Shown in pieces: positions 45,505-53,873 of a stretch of DNA of 64,000 nt (position 1 is its first letter; the number at the start of each line of letters is the position of its first letter). Origin of the DNA: Nocardia sp. NBC_00403. GTDB taxonomy: Bacteria; Actinomycetota; Actinomycetes; Mycobacteriales; Mycobacteriaceae. The notes under the pieces were generated by a model. The model was not told the DNA's origin and did no database searches. It worked only from the letters and a program-made list of their open reading frames with translations. The stretch is from NCBI RefSeq assembly GCF_036046055.1, contig NZ_CP107939.1, forward strand, positions 620,001-684,000, in the 5' to 3' direction. The translations under genes and the position numbers were made by a program.

Positions 45505-47766
45505 TCAACTGACCCAGCGGTCGTAGTTCCGCCGGAGGGAGCCGAGGGCGTAGTGGCCGAAGGTTTCCGCGAGGTCTTCTATCGGGTGGAGCCATCCGTA
45601 TGTGCCGTCGGTGCGGTGCAGGTAGCAGTCGTTGCTGTCGTTGCGGTGGTATGTCCACGCCAGATCGGTGGCGCAACGCACGGTTTCGCCGTAATACCAC
45701 ACCGCTCCGTTCAGGAACTCGGCATTTGCCGGGTTTTCCAGCAGGTCCTCCGGAGTGGGCGTGACCTGTCGGATCATCGACTCCAACACGTCGAGCGAGT
45801 CAGGTGAGAAGTCGGAGCCGAGTTGTGCGCCATAACGCTGCTGCCATTCCGGAAATTGCTGTGCCCGTGCGGTTGTCCAGGCGGCCGCGTAGTCGTCGTC
45901 GGACTGCTTGCGCCGGGATTTCTTGCGGTTCCTGCGGCGGATGGCGTCCTCGGTGCGCTGGCGGACGGCCGCGGTGACCCAGTGGTCGAAGTTGTCGCGC
46001 AGGTCGCTGCGTAGATCGCCGAAGCCTCCGTCGTTTCGGCGTTCCACCAGCCTGCGCAGGTCGTGAACTACGAAAACGCCCAGAGGGTAGCCGCTTTCGC
46101 GCTCCAGCGTGCTCACGTCCAGGCCGTTGTAGCAGCGCCCATCCGCATCGAGGTTGTCGTGGTGTTGCCATTCGGACGGCTTGCCACGGCGTAGGACCTC
46201 GCCGTAGTACCAGGCGGCGCCCTCGACGAATTCAGCGTGCTGGGGGTCCTGGAACTGGTTCGGGGTCGGGAGTACCTCGAACACGACCTCGGCGAGGTCG
46301 ATGAGCGAGTCGCGGGAGAAGTCCCAGGTTCGTCCCGCGCCGTAGCGCGCGGTCCAGGCGGGAAAGTCGTGCTCACGTGCGGCACACCAGGATTCGACGA
46401 CTGTCGGTGCAGGGGGCGAGTCCAGGCCGGGAGTGGGCGCTTTCGTCGGATACCAGTTCGGGTCTTTCGCCGCCTGCTCGCGCGTGTACTGTTCTCGAGC
46501 CTCGTACGCGCGGGTGAGCGCGCCCGGGTCCTGCCACCGGCACGCCACCCGGACCAGGTCGATCGGTGAGACGTCGTCCGATATGAAGTTGTAGCCCCTG
46601 ACGATGGGGCGGCCGAGTGACACGTTGCTCGGTGTGTCGTCAAGGGTCCAGCAGCCGCCCCCGGCTCGCAGCAGCGCCTCGCCGACATAGGCGGCGATGT
46701 TCTCGACCAGATCCTGCTGCGGATCTGGGCCTGCCGCACGGCAGAGCCTTTCGAGCAGGCGTAGCGAATCCGCCGAATAATCGAGGGTGATGTGAGGCGC
46801 GGCGGCGGCGAGGGCGTCGATACGTCCGGCGATCGACTCGACCCAAGTGTGCAGCGGGGTCTGCCAGGCCGTACCGGCCCACCGGTACTCGGGCTTCGGC
46901 CGGTCCGCGGCGACGAACGATGTCGTCCAGTATCCGAACGCATTGTGCAGCTGCACGGGGTTGCCGTCTCGGACCGCGAGCCACAGGTCGACTCTCGGTG
47001 CGGACGACCATTCGTCGTCGGGGTGCTTCCGCACGCGGAAGTACTGGTCGCCGTGCGGGGCAATCCACTGGCCAGGTTCCGCGCGACGCAGCGTCTCGCC
47101 GAGGTACCACGTTGCGCCGTCCACGAAGTCGGTATTGCCCGGGTCGTCGAGTTGTTCGGGCGTCGGCGTCACCCGAAATAGCGCGGCCGCGAGGGCATCG
47201 ATGGTCGGCGGCGAAAAGTCCCACGTGCCGCCTGCTCCGTAGGCAGCGACCCATTGCGGAAGCCGCTGCTCGCGCTCGGCCAGCCAGGCCGAGAGCCGGT
47301 TTGCGTCGGAAACCTTTGGGAGGCGGTCCAACCGCCAGGTGAATTCCTTGTCAGGCCGCCAATCAGGGTGCACCGCAGCGAATTCGAGTACCGCCTGCTC
47401 CCACTCGGCGTATTTCTCGACGATCGCAACACCGCCGGAGCCCACCAGCTTCCTCGGCGCCACCGGGGTCAGCCCGAGCTCTTCGGAGGGGCAGGCGAGC
47501 GGCTGTCCGAAGGTGTCGCTGTCCGGCGCGTCATCCCATCCCCAGCGGCCGCCCGCGAGCTTCAGCAGGGTCTGGCCGATGTAGGCAGCCGCGGCGGCGT
47601 CGAAACCGGGCGTCTCGTCGTAGTCGTAGAGCACGTCACCGAGCAACTCCAGCGACTCCAGCGTATGGTCGAGCACCACGTCGTCCGGGACGATGTCATC
47701 CATCAGGTCATAGGTGATGGACAACCCCTCGATCCACCGCACGAGGCTTTCGTGTTCGCCGAACAT
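45505..47766 (-). CDS. Large protein built from five copies of one module
   Basis: A 753-residue soluble protein. One motif of about 55-60 residues recurs five times: near 30-75 (LDHTLESLELLGD, AAYIGQTLLKLAGGRW), 175-235 (YGAGGTWDFSPPTIDAL, GATWYLGETLRR), 350-395 (LDYSADSLRLLERL, AAYVGEALLRAGGGCW), 490-545 (YGAGRTWDFSRDSLIDL) and 665-725 (SDFSPDSLDVLESM, GAVWYYGETVR). The common pattern is hydrophobic SL-x-LE helix, acidic gap, (A/G)-(Y/W)-(Y/L/I/V)-G-E-x-(L/V)-R-R. Single-module relatives occur in actinobacterial immunity-like proteins; this is inference. GGAAGGA precedes ATG 47766. The frame is open 300 nt upstream, judged non-coding. Confidence 0.75.
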   Translation of the reverse strand: MFGEHESLVRWIEGLSITYDLMDDIVPDDVVLDHTLESLELLGDVLYDYDETPGFDAAAAAYIGQTLLKLAGGRWGWDDAPDSDTFGQPLACPSEELGLTPVAPRKLVGSGGVAIVEKYAEWEQAVLEFAAVHPDWRPDKEFTWRLDRLPKVSDANRLSAWLAEREQRLPQWVAAYGAGGTWDFSPPTIDALAAALFRVTPTPEQLDDPGNTDFVDGATWYLGETLRRAEPGQWIAPHGDQYFRVRKHPDDEWSSAPRVDLWLAVRDGNPVQLHNAFGYWTTSFVAADRPKPEYRWAGTAWQTPLHTWVESIAGRIDALAAAAPHITLDYSADSLRLLERLCRAAGPDPQQDLVENIAAYVGEALLRAGGGCWTLDDTPSNVSLGRPIVRGYNFISDDVSPIDLVRVACRWQDPGALTRAYEAREQYTREQAAKDPNWYPTKAPTPGLDSPPAPTVVESWCAAREHDFPAWTARYGAGRTWDFSRDSLIDLAEVVFEVLPTPNQFQDPQHAEFVEGAAWYYGEVLRRGKPSEWQHHDNLDADGRCYNGLDVSTLERESGYPLGVFVVHDLRRLVERRNDGGFGDLRSDLRDNFDHWVTAAVRQRTEDAIRRRNRKKSRRKQSDDDYAAAWTTARAQQFPEWQQRYGAQLGSDFSPDSLDVLESMIRQVTPTPEDLLENPANAEFLNGAVWYYGETVRCATDLAWTYHRNDSNDCYLHRTDGTYGWLHPIEDLAETFGHYALGSLRRNYDRWVS

Positions 47767-48319
47767 GCAAAGATCCTTCCGCCGCTCGACGGCATTCTCG
47801 CTCGACGCCATGGTTGCTCGGCACAATAATTCCCAAGACTGAGAATGAGCCGTCCGGTCGAGGTCGCTTTGTCGGCTGGACCGACGGGGTGCTCGGTCCA
47901 CACTGCCGGGGTGAGTGTAACGAGGCGAGCCCTCCAGTGCGCACGAACCGTGCTGTCCCGGTTGAGGATTCGTGACCAGTCGGCAGCCATCGAGGCAGGC
48001 GCGATCGTCGCCATGATCGAGATCGATAGTGACCATCGGCGGCTCGGCAGCAGGAAATCCCTGCGGGCCCACCGTCGATGAACATCATCGCGTCGATCCC
48101 CGAGAAGTAGGTCGGCTCGGACGAGCCAGGGGCTTGTGACGTCTCACTCCTCACAGCCGAACTCGGCGTCGTACAGCGTCCGCGCCGTTGCGACATCAGC
48201 CGAAGCTGCATGATGTCGCAGCAGGTAGGCGGCATTCGAGAGCAGTGCTCTTGACAAAGAGCGGAGATAACAGAGATCATTGCTCTCGTTACGGAATGCC
48301 GATCGCACGGAGTCGAAAA
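47767..48319. other. Intergenic region between divergent genes
   Basis: About 550 nt. The upstream open frame of the module protein (to 48072) has no homology and a changed amino acid mix, so it is treated as non-coding. A promoter-like TTGACA lies at 48252 with an inverted patch (GCTCTTGACAAAGAGC) that could be an operator for the SRPBCC gene. Confidence 0.45.
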
Positions 48320-48826
48320 ATGAAGTTGTTCTACACCGGACCCGCCACTACCGACCTGCACGAGAACTACGCCAAGAAGGGTCTGCTGGACGAGAACGCC
48401 CCGGTCCGCTCGGTCAGCACGATCGTCGTCGACGCTCCGATCGACACCGTCTGGCGGCTACTGAGCGACATGCGGAACTGGCCCGACTGGCGCTCCGACG
48501 CTCATGTACTCGAACTCGGCGAGATGAAGGTCGACGCCTCGTTTCGCTGGAACCTGCACGGCACCACCATCAAAGCGACCTTCGCCACCATCGAGCCGCA
48601 GCGGGAACTCGCCTGGACCGGCGTCTCCATGGGCTGCATGAAGGCTGTCGATCGCCTCCGGCTGACCCCGCTCAGCGAAACTCGCACCGAGGTCACCATG
48701 GAGGAATCGCTCGCCGGTCCGCTGCTGACCCTCTTCTTCAGCTCCGAAAAGCTGCGCGCGGGTCATGACGCCATGCTTGGCATGCTGAAGGCTGCCGCCG
48801 AATCCCCGATCCCGGCCGCAGCCTGA
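48320..48826 (+). CDS. SRPBCC-family (polyketide cyclase/START-like) protein
   Basis: A 168-residue protein with the Bet v1-like fold signature VSTIVVDAPIDTVWRLLSD near residue 32 and MRNWPDWRSDAHVLELG; the C-terminal helix is FFSSEKLRAGHDAMLGMLKAAAE. Family members bind hydrophobic ligands or act as cyclases. ATG 48320 is preceded by a GGAG site; an ATG at 48296 is an alternative. It converges with the AHSA1-glyoxalase gene, 13 nt apart. Confidence 0.82.
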   Translation: MKLFYTGPATTDLHENYAKKGLLDENAPVRSVSTIVVDAPIDTVWRLLSDMRNWPDWRSDAHVLELGEMKVDASFRWNLHGTTIKATFATIEPQRELAWTGVSMGCMKAVDRLRLTPLSETRTEVTMEESLAGPLLTLFFSSEKLRAGHDAMLGMLKAAAESPIPAAA

Positions 48827-48839
48827 CGGTGCGCCCTCG

Positions 48840-49700
48840 CTACTTGAATTGGATTATCTGGAGGTAGTTCCCGTCAGGGTCCGCGAAGGTCCCGAAGCGG
48901 CCGGAGGGGCGATCGGCGACGGGAACGAGCCAGTCCACGCCTGCCGCCCGCAGCTGCGCCTCGACGGCGCCGAAGTCCTCGACGTGGAAGTTGAGGATCA
49001 TCCGGCCCGGCTCATTGTTCTTCGTCCCGAGGTCGTCGCGCTTGTCGATGACCAGCAGGAAGCCGCCGAGATCGATCGGCCCTTCGCCTTTGTATTCCGG
49101 CGCGAGGGTTCTGCGGTACCAGTCACGCAGTTCCGCGGGCCGGGTGGTACCGAGCAGGATGCTGCCGGGTTTCAGTGTCACGGCATGAGGTGAGCGCTCG
49201 GCACGCAGCACGGAGGCGGCATCCTGATGAGCCGGGGCATTGCCGCCCTCCTTCGGGTTGGGTTGTCCCACACCGGTATTGATCAGATTCCGCAGGCTGC
49301 CGCCGATGTAGCCGCCCCATGCGTTGGAGCACACGTCGTAGCACTCGTACTGCGGAACCAGGCCCACGTGGGTGAAGCGGACCTCGGCGCCACCGTCCTT
49401 TTCCGAGATTTCGAAGACGATCTCGGTGCCCTTCCATTCGGCCTGGTCTTCGATGAAGTTGAAGTAGTTGTCCAGAACGAGCCATGCGACCTTGCGGCCG
49501 GGCACCAGTTCCGTGACGCGGATCGTGCAGCGATGGACATCCTGGTAGCGGTGGACGAACTCGCCGCCGACCCGATCGGTGACGCCCTCGGCATCCTCCG
49601 ACCACCAACCGCGGACATTGGTGATGGCCTCGAAAGCTTCCTGGGGAGTCCGATCCACCGAGAAGGTGGTAGTGAAGTTCTGCTTCGTATCAACTTGCAT
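48840..49700 (-). CDS. AHSA1/SRPBCC-glyoxalase fusion protein
   Basis: A 286-residue two-domain protein. Residues 1-145 are an AHSA1-type SRPBCC domain (TTTFSVDRTPQEAFEAITNV, then WWSEDAEG). Residues 165-286 are a VOC/glyoxalase-like domain (GSILLGTTRPAELRDWYRRT, FHVEDFGAVEAQL, FADPDGNYLQIIQF). Such fusions are small-molecule binding or resistance proteins. The start is one of two tandem ATGs (49703 and 49700); the operator TTGCATCATGCAA overlaps it. It is divergent from an HxlR regulator, its likely controller. Confidence 0.82.
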   Translation of the reverse strand: MQVDTKQNFTTTFSVDRTPQEAFEAITNVRGWWSEDAEGVTDRVGGEFVHRYQDVHRCTIRVTELVPGRKVAWLVLDNYFNFIEDQAEWKGTEIVFEISEKDGGAEVRFTHVGLVPQYECYDVCSNAWGGYIGGSLRNLINTGVGQPNPKEGGNAPAHQDAASVLRAERSPHAVTLKPGSILLGTTRPAELRDWYRRTLAPEYKGEGPIDLGGFLLVIDKRDDLGTKNNEPGRMILNFHVEDFGAVEAQLRAAGVDWLVPVADRPSGRFGTFADPDGNYLQIIQFK

Positions 49701-49742
49701 CATGCAAGCGAGGATAACTGGAGGAACTTTCATGATGCAAGC
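49695..49742. promoter_or_regulatory. Twin operator between AHSA1-glyoxalase and hxlR genes
   Basis: TTGCATCATGCAA (49695-49707), a near-perfect palindrome, and a related TTTCATGATGCAAGCGG near 49727-49742 lie 30 nt apart in the divergent gap. Repeated CATGATGCAAGCG-type half-sites fit binding of the dimeric HxlR regulator to control both genes. Confidence 0.65.
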
Positions 49743-49763
49743 GGTATCGGTAGACTGGTTCGC

Positions 49764-50240
49764 ATGCTGGGGAAGACCTACGACTCACAGGCGTGCTCGA
49801 TCGCGCGCGCCCTGGAGGTGATCGGCGAACGCTGGAGCCTGCTCATCGTTCGTGACGCGGTGTTCGCGGGTTCGACCCGCTACAACGACTTCCAGCGCAG
49901 CCTGGGCGTAGCGACCAACATTCTCAAGACCCGCCTCGATGGTTTCGTGGAGGCCGGAATCATGGTGCGCCGCAAGTATTCCGAGCAGCCCGACCTGTAC
50001 GAGTACCTGCTGACCGACAAGGGGCGTGCGCTCGCACCCGCGCTGGTCGCGCTCACCGAATGGGGCGATGAGTGGGTGACCGAGGGCGAGCCCCCGATCC
50101 TCTACACCCACTCGGTATGCGGCGCCGGAATCACCCAGCACACGGTGTGCGCCCACTGCGGTCGCGTGCACGACCCCGCCGAAATCCAGGCCACGATCGG
50201 CCCCGGTATGCCCCCCGAACACATACCGCAGAAGTCTTGA
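49764..50240 (+). CDS. HxlR-family transcriptional regulator
   Basis: A 158-residue winged-helix regulator. Signature: CSIARALEVIGERWSLLIVRDA, then RYNDFQRSLGVATNILKTRL and GIMVRRKYSEQPDLYEYLLTDKG. Cys10 in the DSQACSIARAL stretch may sense oxidants or electrophiles, as in HxlR/YodB relatives. A C-terminal extension carries two CxxC-like pairs (TVCAHCGRVHD), a possible metal site. ATG 49764. It probably controls itself and the divergent gene. Confidence 0.88.
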   Translation: MLGKTYDSQACSIARALEVIGERWSLLIVRDAVFAGSTRYNDFQRSLGVATNILKTRLDGFVEAGIMVRRKYSEQPDLYEYLLTDKGRALAPALVALTEWGDEWVTEGEPPILYTHSVCGAGITQHTVCAHCGRVHDPAEIQATIGPGMPPEHIPQKS

Positions 50241-50976
50241 CGCCCAAGCCGCGCTACCGCCCTCACCGCAATCCGGTCGAACGGGCGACCAAGCTGCCAT
50301 CGGGTTAAGACGAACCACTGGAATGCCGCTCAGCTCTAGCCGGGTCGATGGCGATAAGAGGATCGGCCGCGGAGCGAAGCCCGCCAAGACTAGTAATCCG
50401 GCTGTAGATCGCGGTCCGGGTGATCGGGCGGTCGTCGGCGTGAGGTTCGGATGTCGTGAGGCGGCTTCTTGGTGCAGGGTGAGCTACTCGGGGCCCCAGC
50501 AGTAATCGCCGAAATCCAACGAAGTTCGGGATGTGCACCAGTAGAAGGTGATTCGACGGTTCCGGATGTGGGCAGCGTGATGTTTGCCTTCTTGTTCACT
50601 GCTGCGGCCGCAGGGCTCTGCCACCGCACCGATCCGAATCCGAAACTCCCCGATCGACACCACGGCGCGGTAAACGCGTTCAGGGACCAACCACCCCGGG
50701 CGGCTTTCTTTCAGAGGCTGCGTCCGTAACCGGCCCGGTGGGCCGGTCGGGCTCGGGTGTCGGCCTGGAGCATCGAACCGAATGCGGTGTGGGCCAGCAG
50801 CTCCTGAGCGGAGGTCAGCTGCGGGCGACGAACTACCGACGCGGATCGCGTGCCACCGTAGCAACACATCAGGCACTGGCGTTCTAGGCCCAGATAGGTA
50901 ACTTGCCGGATACCTTCGGCCGCATCCGTTTAGCGTCAACCGGGTAGTGGTGGCAGCCGGAGGAGAAAGACTGTGG
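50241..50976. other. Intergenic region with gene debris
   Basis: About 730 nt with no intact gene. Open stretches of either strand lack a start site and homology. From 50905 onward the sequence resembles the promoter and ribosome binding region of the lipoprotein gene at 53874, including GGAGGAGAAAGAC. Confidence 0.5.
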
Positions 50977-51060
50977 ATGTTGCGGTTGGGTAGTCGGCTG
51001 CTTGCGGTGATGGGCGTACTGCTGGGGTTGGTGGCACGAGACCCACACCGAGCGTTATGA
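50977..51060 (+). pseudogene. Truncated copy of the 53874 lipoprotein gene
   Basis: The 27-residue frame MLRLGSRLLAVMGVLLGLVA matches the opening of the intact lipoprotein at 53874 (MVRMGSRLRAAVGLLLGLAA) and then breaks into unrelated residues and a stop. The preceding 70 nt also match the upstream region of the intact copy, from the CGGGTAGTGGTGG block through GGAGGAGAAAGA. It is a partial duplication of promoter plus signal peptide. Confidence 0.8.
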
Positions 51061-51101
51061 CAACGGCCCGTACACACTGCACAGTTGCGGCACTCACGAC
51101 T

Positions 51102-51209
51102 GACCTACGTCGCCCAGGAGGGACATCGACGCCGGTGCTGATGAAGCTGTCGGGACATACCTCGGTACGCAGCCTCGCCAAATACGCGAGGGTGTCCGAC
51201 GGGGGCTGT
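51102..51209 (+). pseudogene. Tyrosine integrase C-terminal fragment
   Basis: The frame DLRRPGGTSTPVLMKLSGHT through SVRSLAKYARVSDGG carries the end of a phage-type tyrosine recombinase: the GHTSVRSLAKYAR box holds the conserved His and Arg-like turn before the usual Tyr (here KYARVS). The rest of the enzyme is absent. It marks a decayed integrative element. Confidence 0.75.
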
Positions 51210-51319
51210 GGCGGTATCAAGCCGACAGCGACCCGGCCGCGCGACGGCGATCTGGCGGTTGATCAGCAGATGAGATCCGCGACCTGGTTCGGTATTCGCG
51301 TTGGTCGCGGCGGCCGACA

Positions 51320-52180
51320 ATGATCCGTTTACCTGATGAGCTGTTGCGGCGTATGCGGGACGACATGGTCGAACTGCTCACCCACAAGACCGGTGGCCAC
51401 CTGTACGCCCCGGTGGACGAGGTGGCCGATGTGATCAGTGCAGCACCAAGGAGATTGGGCGGGGACGACGAACACAGCGCGCGACTCGTCGAAGGCCACG
51501 GGCGCGAGGTGGATACGGCGGCACATCCGCCCAGGACTGTCGCAGACAACCAGCCCGTCAGGGACGAAACCCCGCCTCCAGCCACAGAATCCCACAACGA
51601 CAATCCAGCACCTGGCCAGGCCGAACATTTCGTGTTGAGACTTACCCAAGAAGACAGATCTACCTTTGCGAGCCTCGCCAACAAGATTTCCCTTCCGCAC
51701 ATGATCAGCAACGTCAAGAATTTTGTGGCGTTTCGGGAATGGCGGGGACAGGAATTTTCGGCCTCCGAAAAGAGATTGATCGCACTCTTGGACAATATCG
51801 AGGCGGAGCAAGGCGGGAAACTGGGCGGATTGGACCTGAAGTTCCGATGGGTCTCGGCGAGTCAGGATCTTGGAGTTCCGCAGCTCGTGAAAACCGCACG
51901 CGTGCATGGAGGAGCGGCACCGAAAGACCCCTGGACGCACATAGGGGACGGTGTTGTCAAAGATTTCATGGAGAACCGTCAAGGTCCCGGTGTCCTATTT
52001 GTCTACGATGATGGCAAGCTCACATTGCCAACCAAGGCAGAAATAGACGCCGACTGGGCCGACCCCAATGGTAAACATTCACACATGTACGCCAAGAAGC
52101 CTAAACCTGGACTAGAGTTGAAAGATGCGCTCGTGGGGATGATCCGCTTCGATGCTCCTGGCGATAGAAGCACGCCATGA
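51320..52180 (+). CDS. Hypothetical two-part protein
   Basis: A 286-residue protein. Residues 1-45 are a helical head (MIRLPDELLRRMRDDMVELL), 50-100 are a polar, Pro/Thr/Asp-rich linker, and 105-286 are a folded-looking domain (FVLRLTQEDRSTFASLANK, FRWVSASQDLGVPQLVKTA, PGVLFVYDDGKLTLP). The arrangement of head, linker and tail resembles secreted or polymorphic effector proteins, but no family was recognised. It follows the integrase fragment and has no ribosome binding site of note. Base use appears less GC-rich than the flanks. Confidence 0.5.
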   Translation: MIRLPDELLRRMRDDMVELLTHKTGGHLYAPVDEVADVISAAPRRLGGDDEHSARLVEGHGREVDTAAHPPRTVADNQPVRDETPPPATESHNDNPAPGQAEHFVLRLTQEDRSTFASLANKISLPHMISNVKNFVAFREWRGQEFSASEKRLIALLDNIEAEQGGKLGGLDLKFRWVSASQDLGVPQLVKTARVHGGAAPKDPWTHIGDGVVKDFMENRQGPGVLFVYDDGKLTLPTKAEIDADWADPNGKHSHMYAKKPKPGLELKDALVGMIRFDAPGDRSTP

Positions 52181-52521
52181 TTCGAGTTACGGCGAGCTCC
52201 GGTCCTTCCGCTTGAACCAACTCGCGCTTACCTGGAGAGATTCGGGGAACCCCACTTGTTGCAGGTGGTAGGTCCAGCAGTCGTGGAAGTCACCGTTGCT
52301 ATTCCGCCATCGAGTTATCCCATGCCTCCACCGTTATCGTCGTATTTCCAAGGAAGACCACCGCTACCGGCAGGCCCCGCGCGGTAGCCGAGCCGGCCAC
52401 CGCAGGCGTGCCGACATCACCCTCCAGTACATGGCAGTCAGGTGGATCGGCCTCCTGGTCGAGCCCTTCGGCGATCGCCTCGAGAAACCCGAGAATTGGG
52501 AGGTGTCAGCGGCTGGCTGCG
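52181..52521. other. Intergenic region, possible transposase scrap
   Basis: About 340 nt without an intact gene. An open plus-strand stretch (about 52330-52480) reads ITLQYMAVRWIGLLVEPFGD near its middle but has no recognisable family. Nothing else is supportable. Confidence 0.35.
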
Positions 52522-53055
52522 TCAGCCGGGGTCGTGGGTCGCGTGCAGCCATTCGTCGAGGGTGGCGAAGTCCGCGACGGTGAGGCCATGGCGGGGATCG
52601 ACGCGATGAAGTAGGGCTTGTCCTTGATGGTGCGCGGACACCCAAGCGCGATCGGAGTCGGTGATCTCATCGTCGACCCACACGAATGAGCGCCCGGCTG
52701 CCCAATCGACCAGGGCACGGGTCTTCCAGTGCAGCCGGTCGTCCCCGTCCTCAGCACAGGACTCCGGCCAGATCACCACTGGTAGCTCCGGCAAGCCGAT
52801 CAGCGGTGAGATCCATGCGTTCGCGTCGGTCATCCATGTCGTTGCCCACACCAGATCGCATGGCAGCGCTGCCAATTGAGGCCCGTGCTCGGGATCGAGT
52901 CGCACCAGAAGCGGATTCGACGCGACCTGCCATGGTTCGAGGTGCGGCTGATGTCTCGGATACCCGTCCGGATACTGCTGCGGGGTCGCTCCGAACGGAA
53001 TGAGTGGTCCGTCGACATCAAGGAAGAGCAGTGGACGCTGCACAGAACCTGTCAC
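52522..53055 (-). CDS. HAD-superfamily hydrolase-like protein
   Basis: A 177-residue protein with a HAD opening PLLFLDVDGPLIPFG (nucleophile Asp and second Asp of DxD), a middle DLVWATTWMTDANAWI, and a late SFVWVDDEITDSDRAWV acidic pair. It resembles the HAD domain of Swiss Army Knife RNA repair-like proteins. GTG 53055 was chosen as the nearest start to the DxD motif; the open frame extends to 53187. The substrate is unknown. Confidence 0.75.
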   Translation of the reverse strand: MTGSVQRPLLFLDVDGPLIPFGATPQQYPDGYPRHQPHLEPWQVASNPLLVRLDPEHGPQLAALPCDLVWATTWMTDANAWISPLIGLPELPVVIWPESCAEDGDDRLHWKTRALVDWAAGRSFVWVDDEITDSDRAWVSAHHQGQALLHRVDPRHGLTVADFATLDEWLHATHDPG

Positions 53056-53212
53056 CGTTGCACGATAGCGGCGCTGGTGCCTCGTCCGGATAGGTTGCTG
53101 CAGTAGTCGGATCTCGGGTTGATTGTTGCTTGACGGAGCGCAGTAGCCTGCGCTTTGGCAGCGCGCTGCACCGCAACAGCACGGCATGTGTCAAGTCCGG
53201 CACAATCTCACG

Positions 53213-53584
53213 ATGCGCATGCTGATACTGGTGTTAGCGGTTTTCGGAGCTCTGGTGGGCTCGGGCAGCGCCGCCGCGGTCGCGTTGGTAGCCGAGCATG
53301 CTGCCGCCTCGACCTCCCCGAGCCCGACTCGACCAGTGCTCGTAGTGCCGCCGCAGTGGACCTCCGAGAGAGTCTGCGAGCAGCCTGGCGACATGGTGGC
53401 CATCGCCTTCGAAGATCCGAAGCCGTGGCAGGAACGTAGACTGCCCGACACCGAAGTGCTGGCCGCGCTCGGCGCGGCCGCCGGGGCACTGCTCGGGGTG
53501 CTGTTCGGGTATGGATACGGCAGGACAGGATGGATCCTGCGCTGGGAGCGTAGTGTGCCCGGTCAGGCAACCTTCGGTAGGTAA
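53213..53584 (+). CDS. Small membrane protein, C-terminus altered
   Basis: A 123-residue protein with an N-terminal signal or helix (MLILVLAVFGALVGSGSAAA) and a second helix near the end (EVLAALGAAAGALLGVLFGY, then GRTGWILRW). The last residues (RSVPGQATFGR) are encoded by DNA that overlaps an IS630-like remnant on the opposite strand, so the original C-terminus may have been replaced. ATG 53213 starts the helix cleanly. Function is unknown. Confidence 0.55.
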   Translation: MRMLILVLAVFGALVGSGSAAAVALVAEHAAASTSPSPTRPVLVVPPQWTSERVCEQPGDMVAIAFEDPKPWQERRLPDTEVLAALGAAAGALLGVLFGYGYGRTGWILRWERSVPGQATFGR

Positions 53585-53743
53585 TTCGCGTGCCGGATCT
53601 TGGAGCCGACGGCGAAGTCGCGGATGGGTCCGGCGGGCTGGTTGCGCCAGCGGATGTAGCCGCCGATAGCAGCGTCCTGTTCGTCGTGGCTGCGGTGGTC
53701 GGTGCCGCCCAGCGCGAAGTACGGCAACGCGGCGAACTCACAC
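53563..53743 (-). pseudogene. IS630-like transposase 3' fragment
   Basis: The minus-strand frame FALGGTDHRSHDEQDAAIGG then YIRWRNQPAGPIRDFAVGSK and a stop at 53563 resembles the C-terminal end of IS630-family transposases (YIRWRN motif). The rest is missing. Confidence 0.55.
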
Positions 53744-53873
53744 CATGATCACGAACTTCGGTCGGAATACCCACCATAGGTAAGACGTCCGATACCTTCC
53801 GATAGCCGTACCCGCTTAGGCTCGAACCGGGTAGTGGTGGGCTGCGGTAGCAGCCGGAGGAGAAAGACAGTAA

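Noticed and set aside
47845..48081. Small plus-strand frame between the module protein and SRPBCC gene
   Set aside because: No start signal or family resemblance; it reads through a likely control region.
50484..51077. Minus-strand open frame of 197 codons
   Set aside because: No ribosome site or homology, and it covers the duplicated lipoprotein promoter region.
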